DNA from: Cryoendolithus antarcticus
Lineage: Eukaryota > Ascomycota > Dothideomycetes > Cladosporiales > Cladosporiaceae
Length of the DNA: 64,000 bases
Assembly: GCA_002077065.1 (NCBI GenBank)
Contig: NAJO01000015.1
Coordinates: 496,001 to 560,000 of the forward strand
Direction: 5' to 3'
Below, piece by piece: positions 41,790 through 53,287 of this stretch; the first letter of the stretch is position 1; the number at the start of each line of letters is the position of its first letter. The notes below the pieces were generated by a model. That model ran no database searches. It was not told where the DNA came from and worked only from the letters and a program-made list of their open reading frames with translations. The translations under genes were made by a program, and so were the position numbers.

Positions 41790-42158
41790 ATCTATACCAC
41801 TCGTTGCCTTCGGACCCCAGCTTCGCAAGAAGTCTACTCCACTACATCACTATCCTCTCATAATATACGGTCAAGGAACACGGAATACCCGGTATACCTG
41901 CGTGCGCCTCGTTCTGCAGCGAATGAAAAAGGAGCTCGACCTTCTTCTCGGAGTTCTTGTCTTCATCTGCGCATCATAACACACACCCGACTTTGTACAT
42001 TGGACGAGCTTGTGCAATCACCTTTGACATATTGACTTATGCTTGACGGGATACCACGAGCTTAAAGCGTCTTTCAAGTGTTGAAAGGCGTCCGGAGTAC
42101 TGCACATCGACCGTCTACTGACTATTGGATCTATTCTACCTGTACACATACCCCAAGG
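41790..42158. other. leader region between short ORF and cyclin start, 0.37 kb
   Basis: AT-richer stretch without splice-like pairs I trust. If transcription starts before 41,697, this is 5' untranslated region of the cyclin mRNA. Confidence 0.4.
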
Positions 42159-44305
42159 ATGAGCGTCTTGACACTCTCACCGAGCGACCTTGGCTCTCAC
42201 TTCCTTGCATCGCGCGGAAGTGGACCATATGAGCCCTCGATCGCATCATCCGCTTCCTCGTCACAACTCTCAGTCTTCTCTGGCACGGCCTCGGAGCACA
42301 GCTCGGTGGCCAGCTCGGTCTCAGATGACTTCCGGAGCAGTCAGGATGAGCGTGACTGCGTTCCACCTGGACTCCGGCTGTCGGCATTGGAAGAGAGTCA
42401 AGGCTTGCACCCATGCAAACAACAGCTGTCATATGCCGACGTCACGTCGGTGCCATCGGGTCAGAGGCAGCACCCGAAAAGGAGTTCGCTGGCTAAGCAC
42501 CATAGACCTCCTCCACTCGTGCGCCAGGCTGAGCGCAAACTGACATTCGTCGACAACCTCGTCGGTAAGCTATTGAAGTACGATCATGTTCACGAATGAC
42601 CGCTAAGACCCGCAATCTAGATTCAGCAACACAAATGGTGGAGGTGATATGGCCGCTTTCCATGGTGCCTTGCCCTACAGAAAGCAGCAGTGGCCACTGT
42701 GTGCTGCCCCTGCGAACATACATTGAAGAGACGTTACGACGATCTCGCACGAGCTACTCCACCCTGCAAGTGGCACTTTACTACCTCGTGCTCATCAAGG
42801 CATTCGTGCCCAAGCATGACTTCACTACCGAACAGAGCAGCGACTGTGCTGCCAGCCGCGCACTCATGTGCGGCCGGCGCATGTTCCTCGCTGCACTCAT
42901 CCTTGCCTCGAAGTACCTGCAAGACCGCAACTACTCGACCAAGGCCTGGAGCAAGATGTCCGGGCTGAAGGTCGCAGAGATCAACTCGAATGAGCGGACG
43001 TTCCTCTCGAAGATCGACTGGAAGCTTCATATAGCTAAACCTCTGTTCGATCGCTGGACTGAGGTAGTGCTCAAGTACCAGACACAGATGTCGGCCACAA
43101 TACCAGGCTTCAGCATCGAGATGGAAGAATACTGCTGGAAGAAGCTTGTACCCATGCTCACGCCTGCACTTGACGCCATACCTTTGCCAGAGACCATGGC
43201 TAGTACCCTGATGCAACCGTCGCTCAGTCCATGCGTCTCATCTCCCGCCACCCCGACACCCTCACACGCCGGCATGGCCTTCAAGCACATGTCGATCGTG
43301 GATCAGGACACCACGCCAACACCCAGCATTATGTGCCTTCCAAGCTCTCTGGAGCCGCAGCCAGACTTGCTGCCACCGACTCTGCCACGCATGGGCCCCC
43401 TACCAACCCCTCAGATGACTCCTCAATACACTGCTTCCAGCACTCCTGCAGCGAGTGTTTTCAAGCAAAGACGACCATCTATCTGCTCAGCCATGGCATT
43501 GGCACAGTACGCCAGCATTAATCGCTGCACCTCCGACAGCATCTCTCGCAGGAGCGCGAGTCGCGAATGTGGCAGCTCACGCCGACTGTCGATCAGCAGC
43601 ATGCTGTCGATGCGGTCTAGCCCAGAGTCTATGATCAGCGACAATACGCGATCGTCGCGAGCATCGTCTATCTCATCCGTTGCTACAGCATCGTCTGCCG
43701 CATCTAGCGTGGCCCCGCCGCGACCAGTATTGGCTCGCCTGGCGACAACGCGGAATGCAAGGCAGACGGCGAACAGCATAGATTACATGGTTGATGACAT
43801 CAAGCCCGAGGGCTCTGCTTCGAAACCTATCATCATCGCTGAAGATGACGAGGGTCAGCTCGTTCCTAGCCCACCAGATTTCTCCATCAGCGAGAAAGCT
43901 CTGCACGCGCCTCATCGTCACTCGAAGCACCAACATCAGCACACGCCCTCTGCTCCTGCTGCGACCGAGAAGTCACGTAAGCGCCATCGCGTCTCACGTG
44001 GTAACAGGCGAAGCGACTTCTACGACGAGGTCCGCTTCCAGCTTGAGGACCAAGACGTCCACATGGCTGACCTCGTCGATGATGATGAGGACATGGTCGC
44101 ACCTTCGCCTGCTGCTAAGCAAGCCAGCGCGATGCTTCGTGGCCAGGCTTGGGCTGGCGCGTACAGGGAGGCCCAGGAGCCAGCGACGATCACCAAGCGC
44201 GATAGCCTGAGGGTTCCTGTGCAGAGGACAGATAGTAAGCGATCTTGCTGTACCTCCAAGATGGAGTTTCAGCGGACGCCGAAGGCTGTCTGGGCGGGCC
44301 TGTAG
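42159..44305 (+). CDS. PCL-type (Pho85-binding) cyclin
   Basis: Two exons, 42159-42564 and 42621-44305, joined over a 56-nt intron (GTAAGC donor, CTAG acceptor), give 696 residues. ATG 42159 (aaggATGa) is the first in frame. The N-terminus is Ser-rich; the junction reads FVDNLVDSATQMVEVIWPLS, a hallmark just before the cyclin box of Pcl1/2/9-type cyclins. The box (about 150-270) has LPLRTYIEETLRRSRTSYST, ALYYLVLIK, RRMFLAALILASKYLQDRNY and NERTFLSKIDWKLHI. The C-terminal 400 residues are disordered, rich in Ser/Pro/Thr-Pro, with a basic KSRKRHRVSRGNRR and an acidic patch. These cyclins partner Pho85-like kinases in G1 and morphogenesis. A long upstream leader is noted. Confidence 0.92.
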
Positions 44306-44690
44306 ACCTGCATTCACGCTCTCGAGCGTGCCATGCTTGTTGCATTGTGATACCACGGACGCTGGCAACGCATAGGCGTGATGCGGGCTTGTGTGAGAGC
44401 TGGACAGCTTCACTGTAGTTTTGTACGACATTTGAACACTTCACAACCCTCACACTATCATATCATGTAGAATGTTTCCATACTCTCCATCGCTTTATGT
44501 CACATACATGTCTTGAGGCACACATTGCTGACCATGCCCTCCACGTGGCGTACCACATGTCCGTAACCCCAAATTCCACTTCGAAGCCCCACTACATGTA
44601 CGTTTCGTTCCATATAGCGTTTGCATCAGCCACCACACTTCTCCTCTTGCTCGCTCAATCTCTCTTCCTCCTACGCATGCCTCCGCGACT
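44306..44690. other. intergenic, 0.39 kb
   Basis: Between the cyclin and SRP receptor genes, same strand. CT-rich close to the downstream ATG; nothing else recognised. Confidence 0.55.
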
Positions 44691-46816
44691 ATGCTAGACG
44701 CCTTCACAATCCTCACGACCTCCGGCATCGTCCTCTTCGATCGCTCCTACACCTCGCCCAAACTCTCCCCCCATATCCTGAACAGTCTAATAAACGACGT
44801 CTTCATCGAGCAGCACCGCCCTCAGCAGCCCTCCTCGAATGCCGCTGCTGCGCCAAACCCACCTTACAAGAAGGAGAAGTATACGCTTCGCTGGACCTCT
44901 GCGAGGGATGTGGGATTGATCTTTGTAGCTGTGTACCAGAGTCTACTGGGCTTGAGCTGGGTTGAGGAGTTGTTGCAGCTTGTGAAGGGGGTGTTTGTAG
45001 GGCGGTATGGGGAGAGGGTGACGAAGGAGGGGGGCACGGGCGTGGATTGTAGGGAGTTCGGACCAACATTCGATGCGCTGGTAGAGAGGTGCGATACGGG
45101 TACCACGAGACGGGATGCAGCGGGGCTGAGCAGTGAGGGTGGCAGTGAGGAGGGTGAGGGGGAGTTGACGCCACCTAGCAGTTCGGCAAGTGTTGGGGAG
45201 GGCGTGGAGGAGGAGCCGCCTGGATTACCTGGGCTGAGTGGGCGGAGTGTTAGTGGGCTTGGGAAGAGGGAGGTGCCGGAGAGTACGGGGACGAGCGCGG
45301 ATGTTACGCCTGTGCCTACGCCGGAGGCTTCGAGGCCGGGAACGCCTATGAGGAACAGTACAGGGCATTTGTTGACAGCGAAGGGGGGGCTGGGAAAGTT
45401 GTCAAGGCGGAGTCGAAAGGGTCAGGTCACAAGCCCTACATCGGTGGCATCGTCTGGAGATGAGGCGGGTAAGAGAGCTGGGAAAGGTGGGGCGAAGGCG
45501 AAGCGGAGATGGGACGCTGATGGGTTTGCGACTGAGGGTGACGATGATGCTGTGCTGGACTATAGTGCAACCACAGCAGACACCGATGGAGATGAGAGGG
45601 AGGCGGAGGTAGAGGATGTCAATGCTGGAGACATGGGTTCTCGGACAGGCAAGGGCCAATTCCTGCTCAAGGACCTGGACGACGAAGTGAACGCCATTAT
45701 CGCATCATCAAAGCAACAGAAGCAGACTTCGAAAGCAGAAGCCACATCGGACGGACCAAGCGGCCTACTCGAAACGACCACAAGCAAACTCTCAGGCCTC
45801 TTCCGCAATGTGATAGGCGGCAAAACACTAACGAAAGACGACCTCCGGCAACCACTTCTCATGATGGAAACCCATTTGGTCGAGAAGAACGTTGCCCGCG
45901 AGGCTGCAGTCCGACTCTGCTCAAGCGTCGAAACCGATCTCCTAAACCAGAAGACCAGCACTTTCACCTCCATCGACGCGACAATCCGAGACTCCATGGC
46001 CAAGGCTTTGACCAGAATCCTCACACCCACATCCTCCCTAGATCTCCTCCGAAACATCACCCGCACGATCGAAGCACCAGACGCAAGACCGTATGTGATC
46101 AGCATAGTCGGCGTGAACGGCGTAGGCAAATCCACGAACCTCAGCAAAATCGCCTACTTCCTCCTCCAAAATCAACTCCGCGTCCTAGTCGTAGCAGGCG
46201 ACACCTTCCGCTCCGGCGCCGTCGAGCAACTCCGCGTTCACGTCCGTAATCTGACTGAACTCAGCCGCCGCGAGCGTGTCGGCTCAGTGGAGCTCTTTGA
46301 GAAGGGCTACGGCAAGGACGCTGCGACTGTTGCGCGGGACGCAGTTGCTTTCGCCACGAATGCTGGCAAGGGGGAGATGCTGTATGATGTTGTGCTTATT
46401 GATACAGCGGGACGAAGACACAACGACACGAGACTTATGAGCTCGTTGACGAAGTTCGGACAGCTGGCTAATCCGGATAAGATTTTCATGGTTGGTGAGG
46501 CATTGGTTGGCACGGATTCGGTGGCGCAGGCGAGGAATTTTGCGAAGGAGTTTGTGGATACGAAGGTGAGTCTTGTTCGCCCATTGGGAGTCGAGAGCGA
46601 TGCTAATCGTTGGTGAAGGGACAACTTCGGAATAACGGCGTGGGCATGGATGGGTTCATCATATCGAAGTGCGATACTGTGGGTGATATGGTGGGCACGC
46701 TGGTTAGCATGGTGCATGCGACTGGGATACCCGTGGTGTTCTTGGGCGTAGGACAGCACTATGGTGATCTAAGAGGCTTGAACGTCGGTTGGGCAGTCGA
46801 CAAGCTCATGAAATAG
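44691..46816 (+). CDS. SRP101: signal recognition particle receptor subunit alpha
   Basis: Two exons, 44691-46565 and 46619-46816, with a 53-nt intron (GTGAGT, TGCTAAT, GTGAAG), make 690 residues. The N-terminal longin-like SRX domain (MLDAFTILTTSGIVLFDRSY) binds the beta subunit at the ER. A disordered Gly/Glu linker follows (about 130-330), then the helical N domain and the SRP GTPase: GVNGVGKSTNLSK (about 474-486), DTFRSGAVEQL, DTAGRRHND (about 573), SKCDT and GVGQHYGDLR. The intron interrupts the G domain before the SKCDT block. It receives ribosome-SRP complexes at the ER membrane. Identification is certain; GET3, one gene further on, serves the other ER targeting route. Confidence 0.97.
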
Positions 46817-47017
46817 CTGTATAAATGCTCCACGAGGCTAGATGTATGTACAAACATTATCTTCTCGTCTTGGTGTACAGTACCCTTCAATCGCATGTGA
46901 CAGCGTGCCAGCTTCGCACCTCCAGCGTCCGAAAGCTCCACAACCCTGCATGACATCTGTCGACATACATACATGTACACATAGCTCTTGCTCCTTTTCG
47001 ATCCTCATGCTCTCCCA

Positions 47018-49852
47018 ATGCCCGATCCCAATGGCACCTCCCCCTCCGACCCTCCCGTCCGTCTCTCCCTCCCCCTCGACTTCCAGCAAGAAATCTTCCA
47101 CGAGCTCCGCGCCGAAGATGCCCTCCTCATCCTGGCCCGCGGCCTCGGCCTCCCCCGCCTCGTCGCAAACCTCCTCCACAGCTACGATGCCGCGGGCTCA
47201 AACCTCATACTGCTCGTCGGCGCCGAGGACCGCGAGAATATGTGGCTCGGCGAGGCGCTGGCCGAGCACGCTACCATGAGCGGGTCGGCGAAGTGTAGGG
47301 GTTTGCAGTTGGTGAATACGGATCTGATGAGTGTAGGGACTAGGGAGAAGATGTATACTGGAGGGGGGATCTTTAGTATTACAAGCCGGATTCTGATTGT
47401 GGATTTCTTGTCGGGGCTGCTGAATCCGGAAACGGTGACGGGGATTGTCTGTTTGCATGCTGAGAGGATATCTGCGACGAGCTTGGAGGCTTTCATCGTG
47501 AGGATCTATCGGCAGAGGAATAAGAAGGGGTTCCTCAAGGCGTTCAGCGATCAGCCCGAGCCGTTCACGAGTGGGTATCAGCCTTTGACTGGGATATTGC
47601 GGAATCTGTTCTTGAGGAAGCCGGTGCTGTATCCACGTTTTCATGTGGCGGTGGCGAAGTCGTTGGAGGGGAAGCGCAAGGCGGAGGTGATTGAGTTGGA
47701 GGTGCCTATGACGGATGCAATGAGGGATATTCAGAATGCTGTCATGGAGTGCGTTGAAGTCTCGATCATGGAGCTGAAGAAGGCTAATACAGGGCTGGAG
47801 ATGGAGGATTGGAACCTTGACAGTGCGTTGCATAGAAACTTTGATACGATTATTCGACGACAGCTGGATCCGGTGTGGCATCGGACGACGTATCGGACGA
47901 GGCAGATCGTGAGGGATCTGTCGATGTTGCGGACAATTTTACATTCGGTGCTCACACTGGATGCGGTGAGTTTCAACAAATTTCTTGATACTGTGCTCGC
48001 AGCTTCGTCGCCTCCGAGTGCTGCTTCGAGGCAGAGTCAGTCGCCTTGGCTCTTCCTTGATGCAGCACACACGATGTTCGACTCGGCGAAGCGGAGAGTG
48101 TACACCGGCAAGCTCAATGAGGGTGGCGGTGCTGCACAGAGCGAGGGTCTCAATGCAGTGCTGGAGGAGATGCCGAAGTGGAATTTACTTGCGGAAATCC
48201 TTGAGGAGATCGAGCGCGATAGCTACTTCAATCCGCAAGCACAAAATGGTTCGAATGGCGGCATCTTGATCATGTGCGGAGATCAGGCAACGTGCAAACA
48301 GGTGCGGGAGTACTTACAGACTATGCATGCTGACGCAGACGAGCGGGAGAAGAATGGCGACGAGGGCTTGATGGAGCGCGAGACGTCCGCAAAGCTAATG
48401 ATGCGTCGTAAGCTGCGAGGCTACTTACAATGGAAGCGGGACTTCGCCCGAGTGAGCAGCAACCTCTTCGCCGAGAACCAGAAGGCGATCAACGGCGACA
48501 GTACTCGGGCCAATGGCCAGTCGAGTCGAGGACGAGGCGGCCCTGCCAACAAACGCAGGAGAATCCGTGGCGGTGGCTCGTCTAATGCTGCCCCGAGCAG
48601 GGCTCCCAACGGAAGCATCCACATCGCTGGCGACAAGGATGCTCACATACAGAGCCTCATGCAGGAACTTGTACCCGACGAGTTCGAGGACAATGCCACT
48701 TCGAAGCTCGACGTTGGCGCCGATCCACTTGACGACAATGATGACTTTTACGAACTTTACGACATGAAAGATGTAATGGTAGTACATCCCTACGATGGTG
48801 ACATGGATGATCATTTGCTTGAAGAAGTCAAGCCTCGATATGTAATAATGTACGAACCCGATGCCGCGTTCATCCGGCGGATAGAAGTGTACCGCAGCAG
48901 TCACAGCAATCGACAGGTGCGAGTGTACTTCATGTACTATGGAGGAAGTGTGGAAGAGCAAAGGTATCTGTCTGCTGTGCGACGGGAGAAGGATGCGTTC
49001 GCGAAGCTCATCCGGGAACGAGGCAACATGGCATTGACATTCACTCATGACGGCGCCAACCTGGACCCTCAGGAGAGCTTCCTGCGGACGGTCAACACTC
49101 GCATAGCTGGTGGCGGTCGACTCGCAGCTACTGCCGAGCCACCACGTGTAGTGGTCGATGTACGAGAGTTTCGAAGCAGCTTACCGAGTCTACTCCACGG
49201 CCGCAACATGGTCGTCATACCCTGCATGCTGACAGTAGGCGACTACGTCCTCACGCCGAACATCTGCGTCGAGCGCAAGAGCATTAAAGATCTGATCAGC
49301 TCGTTCCAAGACGGACGTCTCTACAACCAAGACGAGACGATGTTTCAGCACTACAAGAATCCTATGTTGCTGATCGAGTTTGATCAGCAGAAGGCCTTCA
49401 CCCTCGAGCCGTTTGCAGATCTGAGCTCCAGTCTCGGCACCGCAGGGCTCGTAGGCTCAGATCTGCAAAGTAAGCTCGTGCTCCTTACGCTCGCCTTTCC
49501 CCGTCTCCGCATAATCTGGTCCAGCTCCCCTTACCAAACAGCCGAGATCTTCGAAGAGCTCAAAAAGCAACAAGAAGAGCCCGATCCCATCAAAGCAGTA
49601 CAGATCGGGCTACAAGACGGCGAAGACGCAGAGACCAAGACCTTCAACCAGACGCCGCAGGATATGCTGCGAGCTGTGCCCGGTGTCACTGGGAAGGGGC
49701 TGGCGAGGCTAGTCATTGAGATGGAGAATGTGAGGGCGGTTGCTGATGCTGATGAAGAGATCCTGGCGGATATGATTGGCAAGGAGGCTGCGAGGCAGAT
49801 CCGGTTCTTCTTTGATCGGAGTGTGTGGGACGAGGGCGCGCCGGAGGACTAG
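47018..49852 (+). CDS. RAD1: DNA repair endonuclease RAD1/XPF
   Basis: Intronless, 944 residues. The first in-frame ATG is 47018; upstream only a TTG (46988). The N-terminal helicase-like domain starts LPLDFQQEIFHELRAEDALL and includes GIFSITSRILIVDFLSG and CLHAERI, but lacks Walker motifs, as in all XPF. The nuclease domain has VGDYVLTPNICVERKSI, matching the GDxnERKx3D active site near 740-755. Two helix-hairpin-helix units close the protein (DMLRAVPGVTGKGLARL and EEILADMIGKEAARQIRFFF). With Rad10/ERCC1 it makes the 5' cut in nucleotide excision repair and removes 3' flaps in single-strand annealing. A Gly/Arg-rich insert (about 500-530, RGRGGPANKRRRIRGGG) may act in nuclear import. Confidence 0.97.
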   Translation: MPDPNGTSPSDPPVRLSLPLDFQQEIFHELRAEDALLILARGLGLPRLVANLLHSYDAAGSNLILLVGAEDRENMWLGEALAEHATMSGSAKCRGLQLVNTDLMSVGTREKMYTGGGIFSITSRILIVDFLSGLLNPETVTGIVCLHAERISATSLEAFIVRIYRQRNKKGFLKAFSDQPEPFTSGYQPLTGILRNLFLRKPVLYPRFHVAVAKSLEGKRKAEVIELEVPMTDAMRDIQNAVMECVEVSIMELKKANTGLEMEDWNLDSALHRNFDTIIRRQLDPVWHRTTYRTRQIVRDLSMLRTILHSVLTLDAVSFNKFLDTVLAASSPPSAASRQSQSPWLFLDAAHTMFDSAKRRVYTGKLNEGGGAAQSEGLNAVLEEMPKWNLLAEILEEIERDSYFNPQAQNGSNGGILIMCGDQATCKQVREYLQTMHADADEREKNGDEGLMERETSAKLMMRRKLRGYLQWKRDFARVSSNLFAENQKAINGDSTRANGQSSRGRGGPANKRRRIRGGGSSNAAPSRAPNGSIHIAGDKDAHIQSLMQELVPDEFEDNATSKLDVGADPLDDNDDFYELYDMKDVMVVHPYDGDMDDHLLEEVKPRYVIMYEPDAAFIRRIEVYRSSHSNRQVRVYFMYYGGSVEEQRYLSAVRREKDAFAKLIRERGNMALTFTHDGANLDPQESFLRTVNTRIAGGGRLAATAEPPRVVVDVREFRSSLPSLLHGRNMVVIPCMLTVGDYVLTPNICVERKSIKDLISSFQDGRLYNQDETMFQHYKNPMLLIEFDQQKAFTLEPFADLSSSLGTAGLVGSDLQSKLVLLTLAFPRLRIIWSSSPYQTAEIFEELKKQQEEPDPIKAVQIGLQDGEDAETKTFNQTPQDMLRAVPGVTGKGLARLVIEMENVRAVADADEEILADMIGKEAARQIRFFFDRSVWDEGAPED

Positions 49853-50198
49853 GAGGACTTCAGGCGTGGGATCTTGGGTTAGTCCCAAGCTGACTAAGGT
49901 CTCGAGTCCTTGACTACACACTATCGCAGCTCTCGCTGGAGGTTAAGGACTGCTCAGGGGAACACAATGAGCATCAGGCACGGTCAGGCACGAACTGACC
50001 CCGCCACTTGGTAACGCCACGTTTCTTGCGCCCCACATGACGTAGCAGCCTCATGTTCAAACAGACCTGTTGACTGAAACAAATGGTCAGTCGATACACC
50101 ATTCTCTTCCACTTACTTCCAAGCCTCATCCTTTCACCGAGATCTCCTTAAATCCTCGCTCACCCACCTCATTCACTCTCGCACAAACAACGCCCACC
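49853..50198. other. intergenic, 0.35 kb
   Basis: Downstream of RAD1 and upstream of GET3. The GET3 frame is open to 50070 but begins its conserved sequence at 50199. No further element seen. Confidence 0.55.
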
Positions 50199-51263
50199 AT
50201 GGTCGACGACTCCGAGATGGACCCCTCCCTACAATCGGTCCTAGACCAAAAGTCACTGAAATGGATCTTCGTTGGCGGCAAAGGCGGCGTGGGTAAGACA
50301 ACGACCTCCTGCTCACTTGCCGTGCAAATGTCTAAAATCCGCAAATCTGTGCTCCTCATCTCAACAGACCCGGCACACAACCTCTCCGACGCCTTTGGCG
50401 TGAAGTTTGGCAAGGATGCAAAAGAGGTGCCTGGCGTGCCCGGTCTAGCAGCCATGGAAATCGACCCGAACGGCAGTATCCAAGACTTGATCTCCGCCGG
50501 CGGCGAGGACGCGCAAGAGGCGATGCAGGGCTTAGGCGGCGTAGGGAACATGTTCCAGGACATGGCCTTCAGCATCCCAGGTGTGGACGAGGCGATGAGC
50601 TTCGCTGAGGTGTTGAAGCAGGTCAAGGGCATGGAGTACGATCTGGTGATCTTCGATACGGCGCCAACAGGACATACACTCCGTTTCCTGCAATTCCCGA
50701 GTGTGCTTGAGAAGGCGCTGGGCAAGCTTTCGCAGCTTAGCCAGCAGTTTGGACCGATGCTGAATTCGGTTATTGGCGCGAGGGGCGGGCTGCCTAACGG
50801 ACAGAGTATGGACGATGTGTTGAAGAAGATGGAGGATTTGAGGGAGACGATTGGGGAGGTGAACAAGCAGTTTAAGAATGCAGATTTGACGACGTGGGTA
50901 CATCGGCTTGCTTTGCCTAGAGATATGTGCTGACTTGTGGCTTGCAGATTTATACCAGTACTCATCCCTGAGTTCTTGTCGCTGTATGAGACGGAGCGCA
51001 TGATCCAGGAGCTTGGCACGTACGAGATCGACACACACGCTATGGTCGTCAATCAGCTGCTGTTCCCCAAGAAAGATAACCCCTGCGACCAGTGCAACTC
51101 GCGACGGAAGATGCAGAAGAAGTACCTCGAGCAGATCGATGATCTCTATGGAGAGGACTTCAACGTCGTAAAGATGCCTCTGCTTACTGACGAAGTGCGA
51201 GGCGTGGACAGCATCACCAAGTTCTCGGAGATGCTGGTGAAGCCATTCCAGCCACCGCAGTAG
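50199..51263 (+). CDS. GET3: ATPase GET3 (tail-anchored protein targeting factor)
   Basis: Two exons, 50199-50893 and 50948-51263, with a 54-nt intron (GTGGGT donor, TGCTGAC branch), give 336 residues. The ATG at 50199 has context cccaccATGG. The deviant P-loop [11 protein letters not shown] lies at about 26-36, switch [14 protein letters not shown], switch [19 protein letters not shown], and the dimer zinc site CDQC is Cys278/Cys281. The hydrophobic client groove segment has [16 protein letters not shown]. Get3 (TRC40) is a cytosolic homodimer that carries tail-anchored proteins to the Get1/Get2 receptor on the ER. Length matches the family (about 340). The junction reads [20 protein letters not shown], fully conserved in type. 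Confidence 0.97.
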
Positions 51264-51725
51264 GCAGTCTGTAGGCTGTAGAAACTTGTATTGGTGCAAG
51301 CGTGGCGTTCTGGGAAATATCTTGGTCTTTACGATTGCATTAGCAGAGAAGACAGGTCCACGATATATAGCTGCAGATGAATCTCAAGGGCACGGAGGTC
51401 ATATCATCTGACACATGGCTTCAACTACATATCCCTCAGCCGTAGTCGCGATATTTGGAGTATCGAGGTATGCTTCACAACAAAGCTTGTGAGTAGCTCG
51501 ACCTCACCTCTTTCACTTCGCATTCGCCCCGCACCACGATCTGCAGAATGGCCAAAGGGAACACAGCAACTATACCTTTGGCCCGGCCCTAGCCATGTAG
51601 CTTCACAGGAATAGGAACAGGTAAGAGCTATTATTGCGGTAAGCACCACTACATTTGCTCAAGACGTGTACTTGAACAATTTGTGAAATCGTCCTCCTTC
51701 CTTTGGACATGTTACAACTCTCAAG
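51264..51725. other. intergenic, 0.46 kb
   Basis: Between GET3 and the degenerate SDR gene. Nothing recognised. Confidence 0.55.
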
Positions 51726-52661
51726 ATGTCCATCATAGAAAGAAATAGTCCTCTAAACCTCCAATACAAAGTCTGCATCGTGACGAATGCTAGCTCTCCT
51801 CTTGGCGTCGTGATCTGCAAGACGCTTCTCAAGGCCAATGCTCTGGTACTGGGCGTAGACGACAAGGCCCGGGATCACTCGCTAAACGCTGGTCTGGGAA
51901 CGCATTTCCAGTTCGAGAGGATTGATATACAGGATGCTAATGCGGCGGGAGCGATAATCGAGTCAGCAAAGCGGAAGTTCGAGGGTCTAGGTGGCGGAGG
52001 AAGGGTCGATGCCCTCGTCGGTCTTGTCGACGAAGATGGTAGTGATGGGAAGGCAAAGGATCTCGAGGGCTCAAGGAAGCTGAGTCTAGCGATTGGCGAA
52101 GTGATGAAGGAGGGTAATGGAGGGTCAATCGTTGTTGTGCCAAGCAATGCGAAGGGCGGTCATGGCAGCGAAGCAATGGTCCGCTATCCAATCAACTCGG
52201 CGAGAGGACAAGCTGACTTAGATCAGATCCAGCTCGCCCGAGATCTTTCACAGCAACACGCAGGTAGCGTGAGATGCAATGTCGTCACACCTGGAGGTAC
52301 CGCAACCCATTCTCCAGTCTCTCCCTGGTCGAACACTGGGCTAATAGTCCTCTCTTAGCCACAACAGCCTTCGAAGATTGTTCCGAAGAGCTTTATCGCG
52401 AAGCTCAGACGCATATGAAAGCGCTGATGAAGACAGAAAGGTACTCACATCCCCATGGTTCAGCGGAGCTGCATCTGCTGTACAAGCCGGCAGAGTAGAA
52501 CTGATCGAATCACCAGACCTGCAAGTGATGTGCCTGCGTCGCAACAAGTGCCTCCCGAGCATTACGCTGTCGCCAACTTGGTCCTTTTCCTTGCTGGCAG
52601 CATGAGCGAAGCGATCGCAGGCAAACGGGTGAACCTGGACGGGGCGTACTGTGCACTATAG
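51726..52661 (+). CDS. degenerate short-chain dehydrogenase-like protein
   Basis: Three exons, 51726-52296, 52359-52440 and 52517-52661, with introns of 62 and 76 nt, give 265 residues with frame kept. The fold is SDR: an N-terminal Rossmann strand-turn (VCIVTNASSPLG) and the closing block AVANLVLFLAGSMSEAIAGK followed by VNLDGAY. But key residues are changed. The usual TGxxxGxG is TNASSPLG, NNAG is absent, and the expected YxxxK position reads YPINS with no Lys. The first acceptor and third exon were chosen because they restore the SDR ending. It may bind without catalysing, or have another chemistry. Donor GTACCG of intron 1 and GTACTC of intron 2 are weak, so boundaries are less sure. Confidence 0.75.
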
Positions 52662-53214
52662 CGCTGGACATTTCTGACAATTTGTTGCGAATACTCTTTG
52701 GCCAAGTTGAGTGACCAGTCCAATTGCAAAGTGTAAGCGATTGTTATCTTGCTCCCCCCCGGACCTAAACCACGGTTCTGGAGGCGGAGTGGAATTGTGA
52801 CTGCTTGGCTTGCATTTCGTCACGAAGCTCCTCGCTGGTCATTATTGTGTCTCGCCCGCTGTCGAGACTGCGAAGACGGAAGCAGCTACCTCGGTCTCCT
52901 ACGGTAATGGAGATGACCTTGAGATAGAGAACATGAATCAACAGACTTGCCACTCCGAACCTCAACTTTTGACTGCGTACGTGTCCGCCGCGCGATACGT
53001 CAGGGCATCAGCAACTTACTGACTACGAAATGAAGCAAAGTCGTTGTTGCAATAGCAGGAAGTGATAGTTGGATGTCCAGACCTTGGGTGCCCTAGAAGA
53101 ACACGCTAGGCAAAAGTGGCGGAAAACAGACGAAGGTCCACCACCTTCTCCTCCCGTTCTCCTCCACCGACCTAGACTTTGATCTTGTTACGATGAGCAA
53201 AAGAAATACGGCTA
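52662..53214. other. intergenic, 0.55 kb
   Basis: Between the SDR-like gene and the tRNA. Open frames are short. A pyrimidine-rich stretch on the minus-strand exit of the tRNA (about 53,190-53,205) would serve as Pol III terminator. Confidence 0.5.
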
Positions 53215-53287
53215 TGGACAATGTAAGACTTGAACTCACGACCTCTTCCATGCTAAGGAAGCGCGCTACCAGCTGCGCCAATTGCCC
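53215..53287 (-). tRNA. tRNA-Ala(AGC)
   Basis: A 73-nt cloverleaf reads on the minus strand. The acceptor stem GGGCAAT pairs with ATTGTCC with a G-T at the third pair, the alanine identity element. The D arm is GCGC...GCGC, the anticodon stem CTTCC/GGAAG encloses the seven-base loop TTAGCAT with anticodon AGC, and the T arm is GTGAG/CTTAC around TTCAAGT. Discriminator base is A. No intron. A T-rich run follows on the minus strand (TTTCTTTT), fitting Pol III termination. Confidence 0.95.

Noticed and set aside
50126..51052. 308-codon open frame on the minus strand
   Set aside because: Lies antisense over GET3; composition is a mirror of the conserved sense codons.
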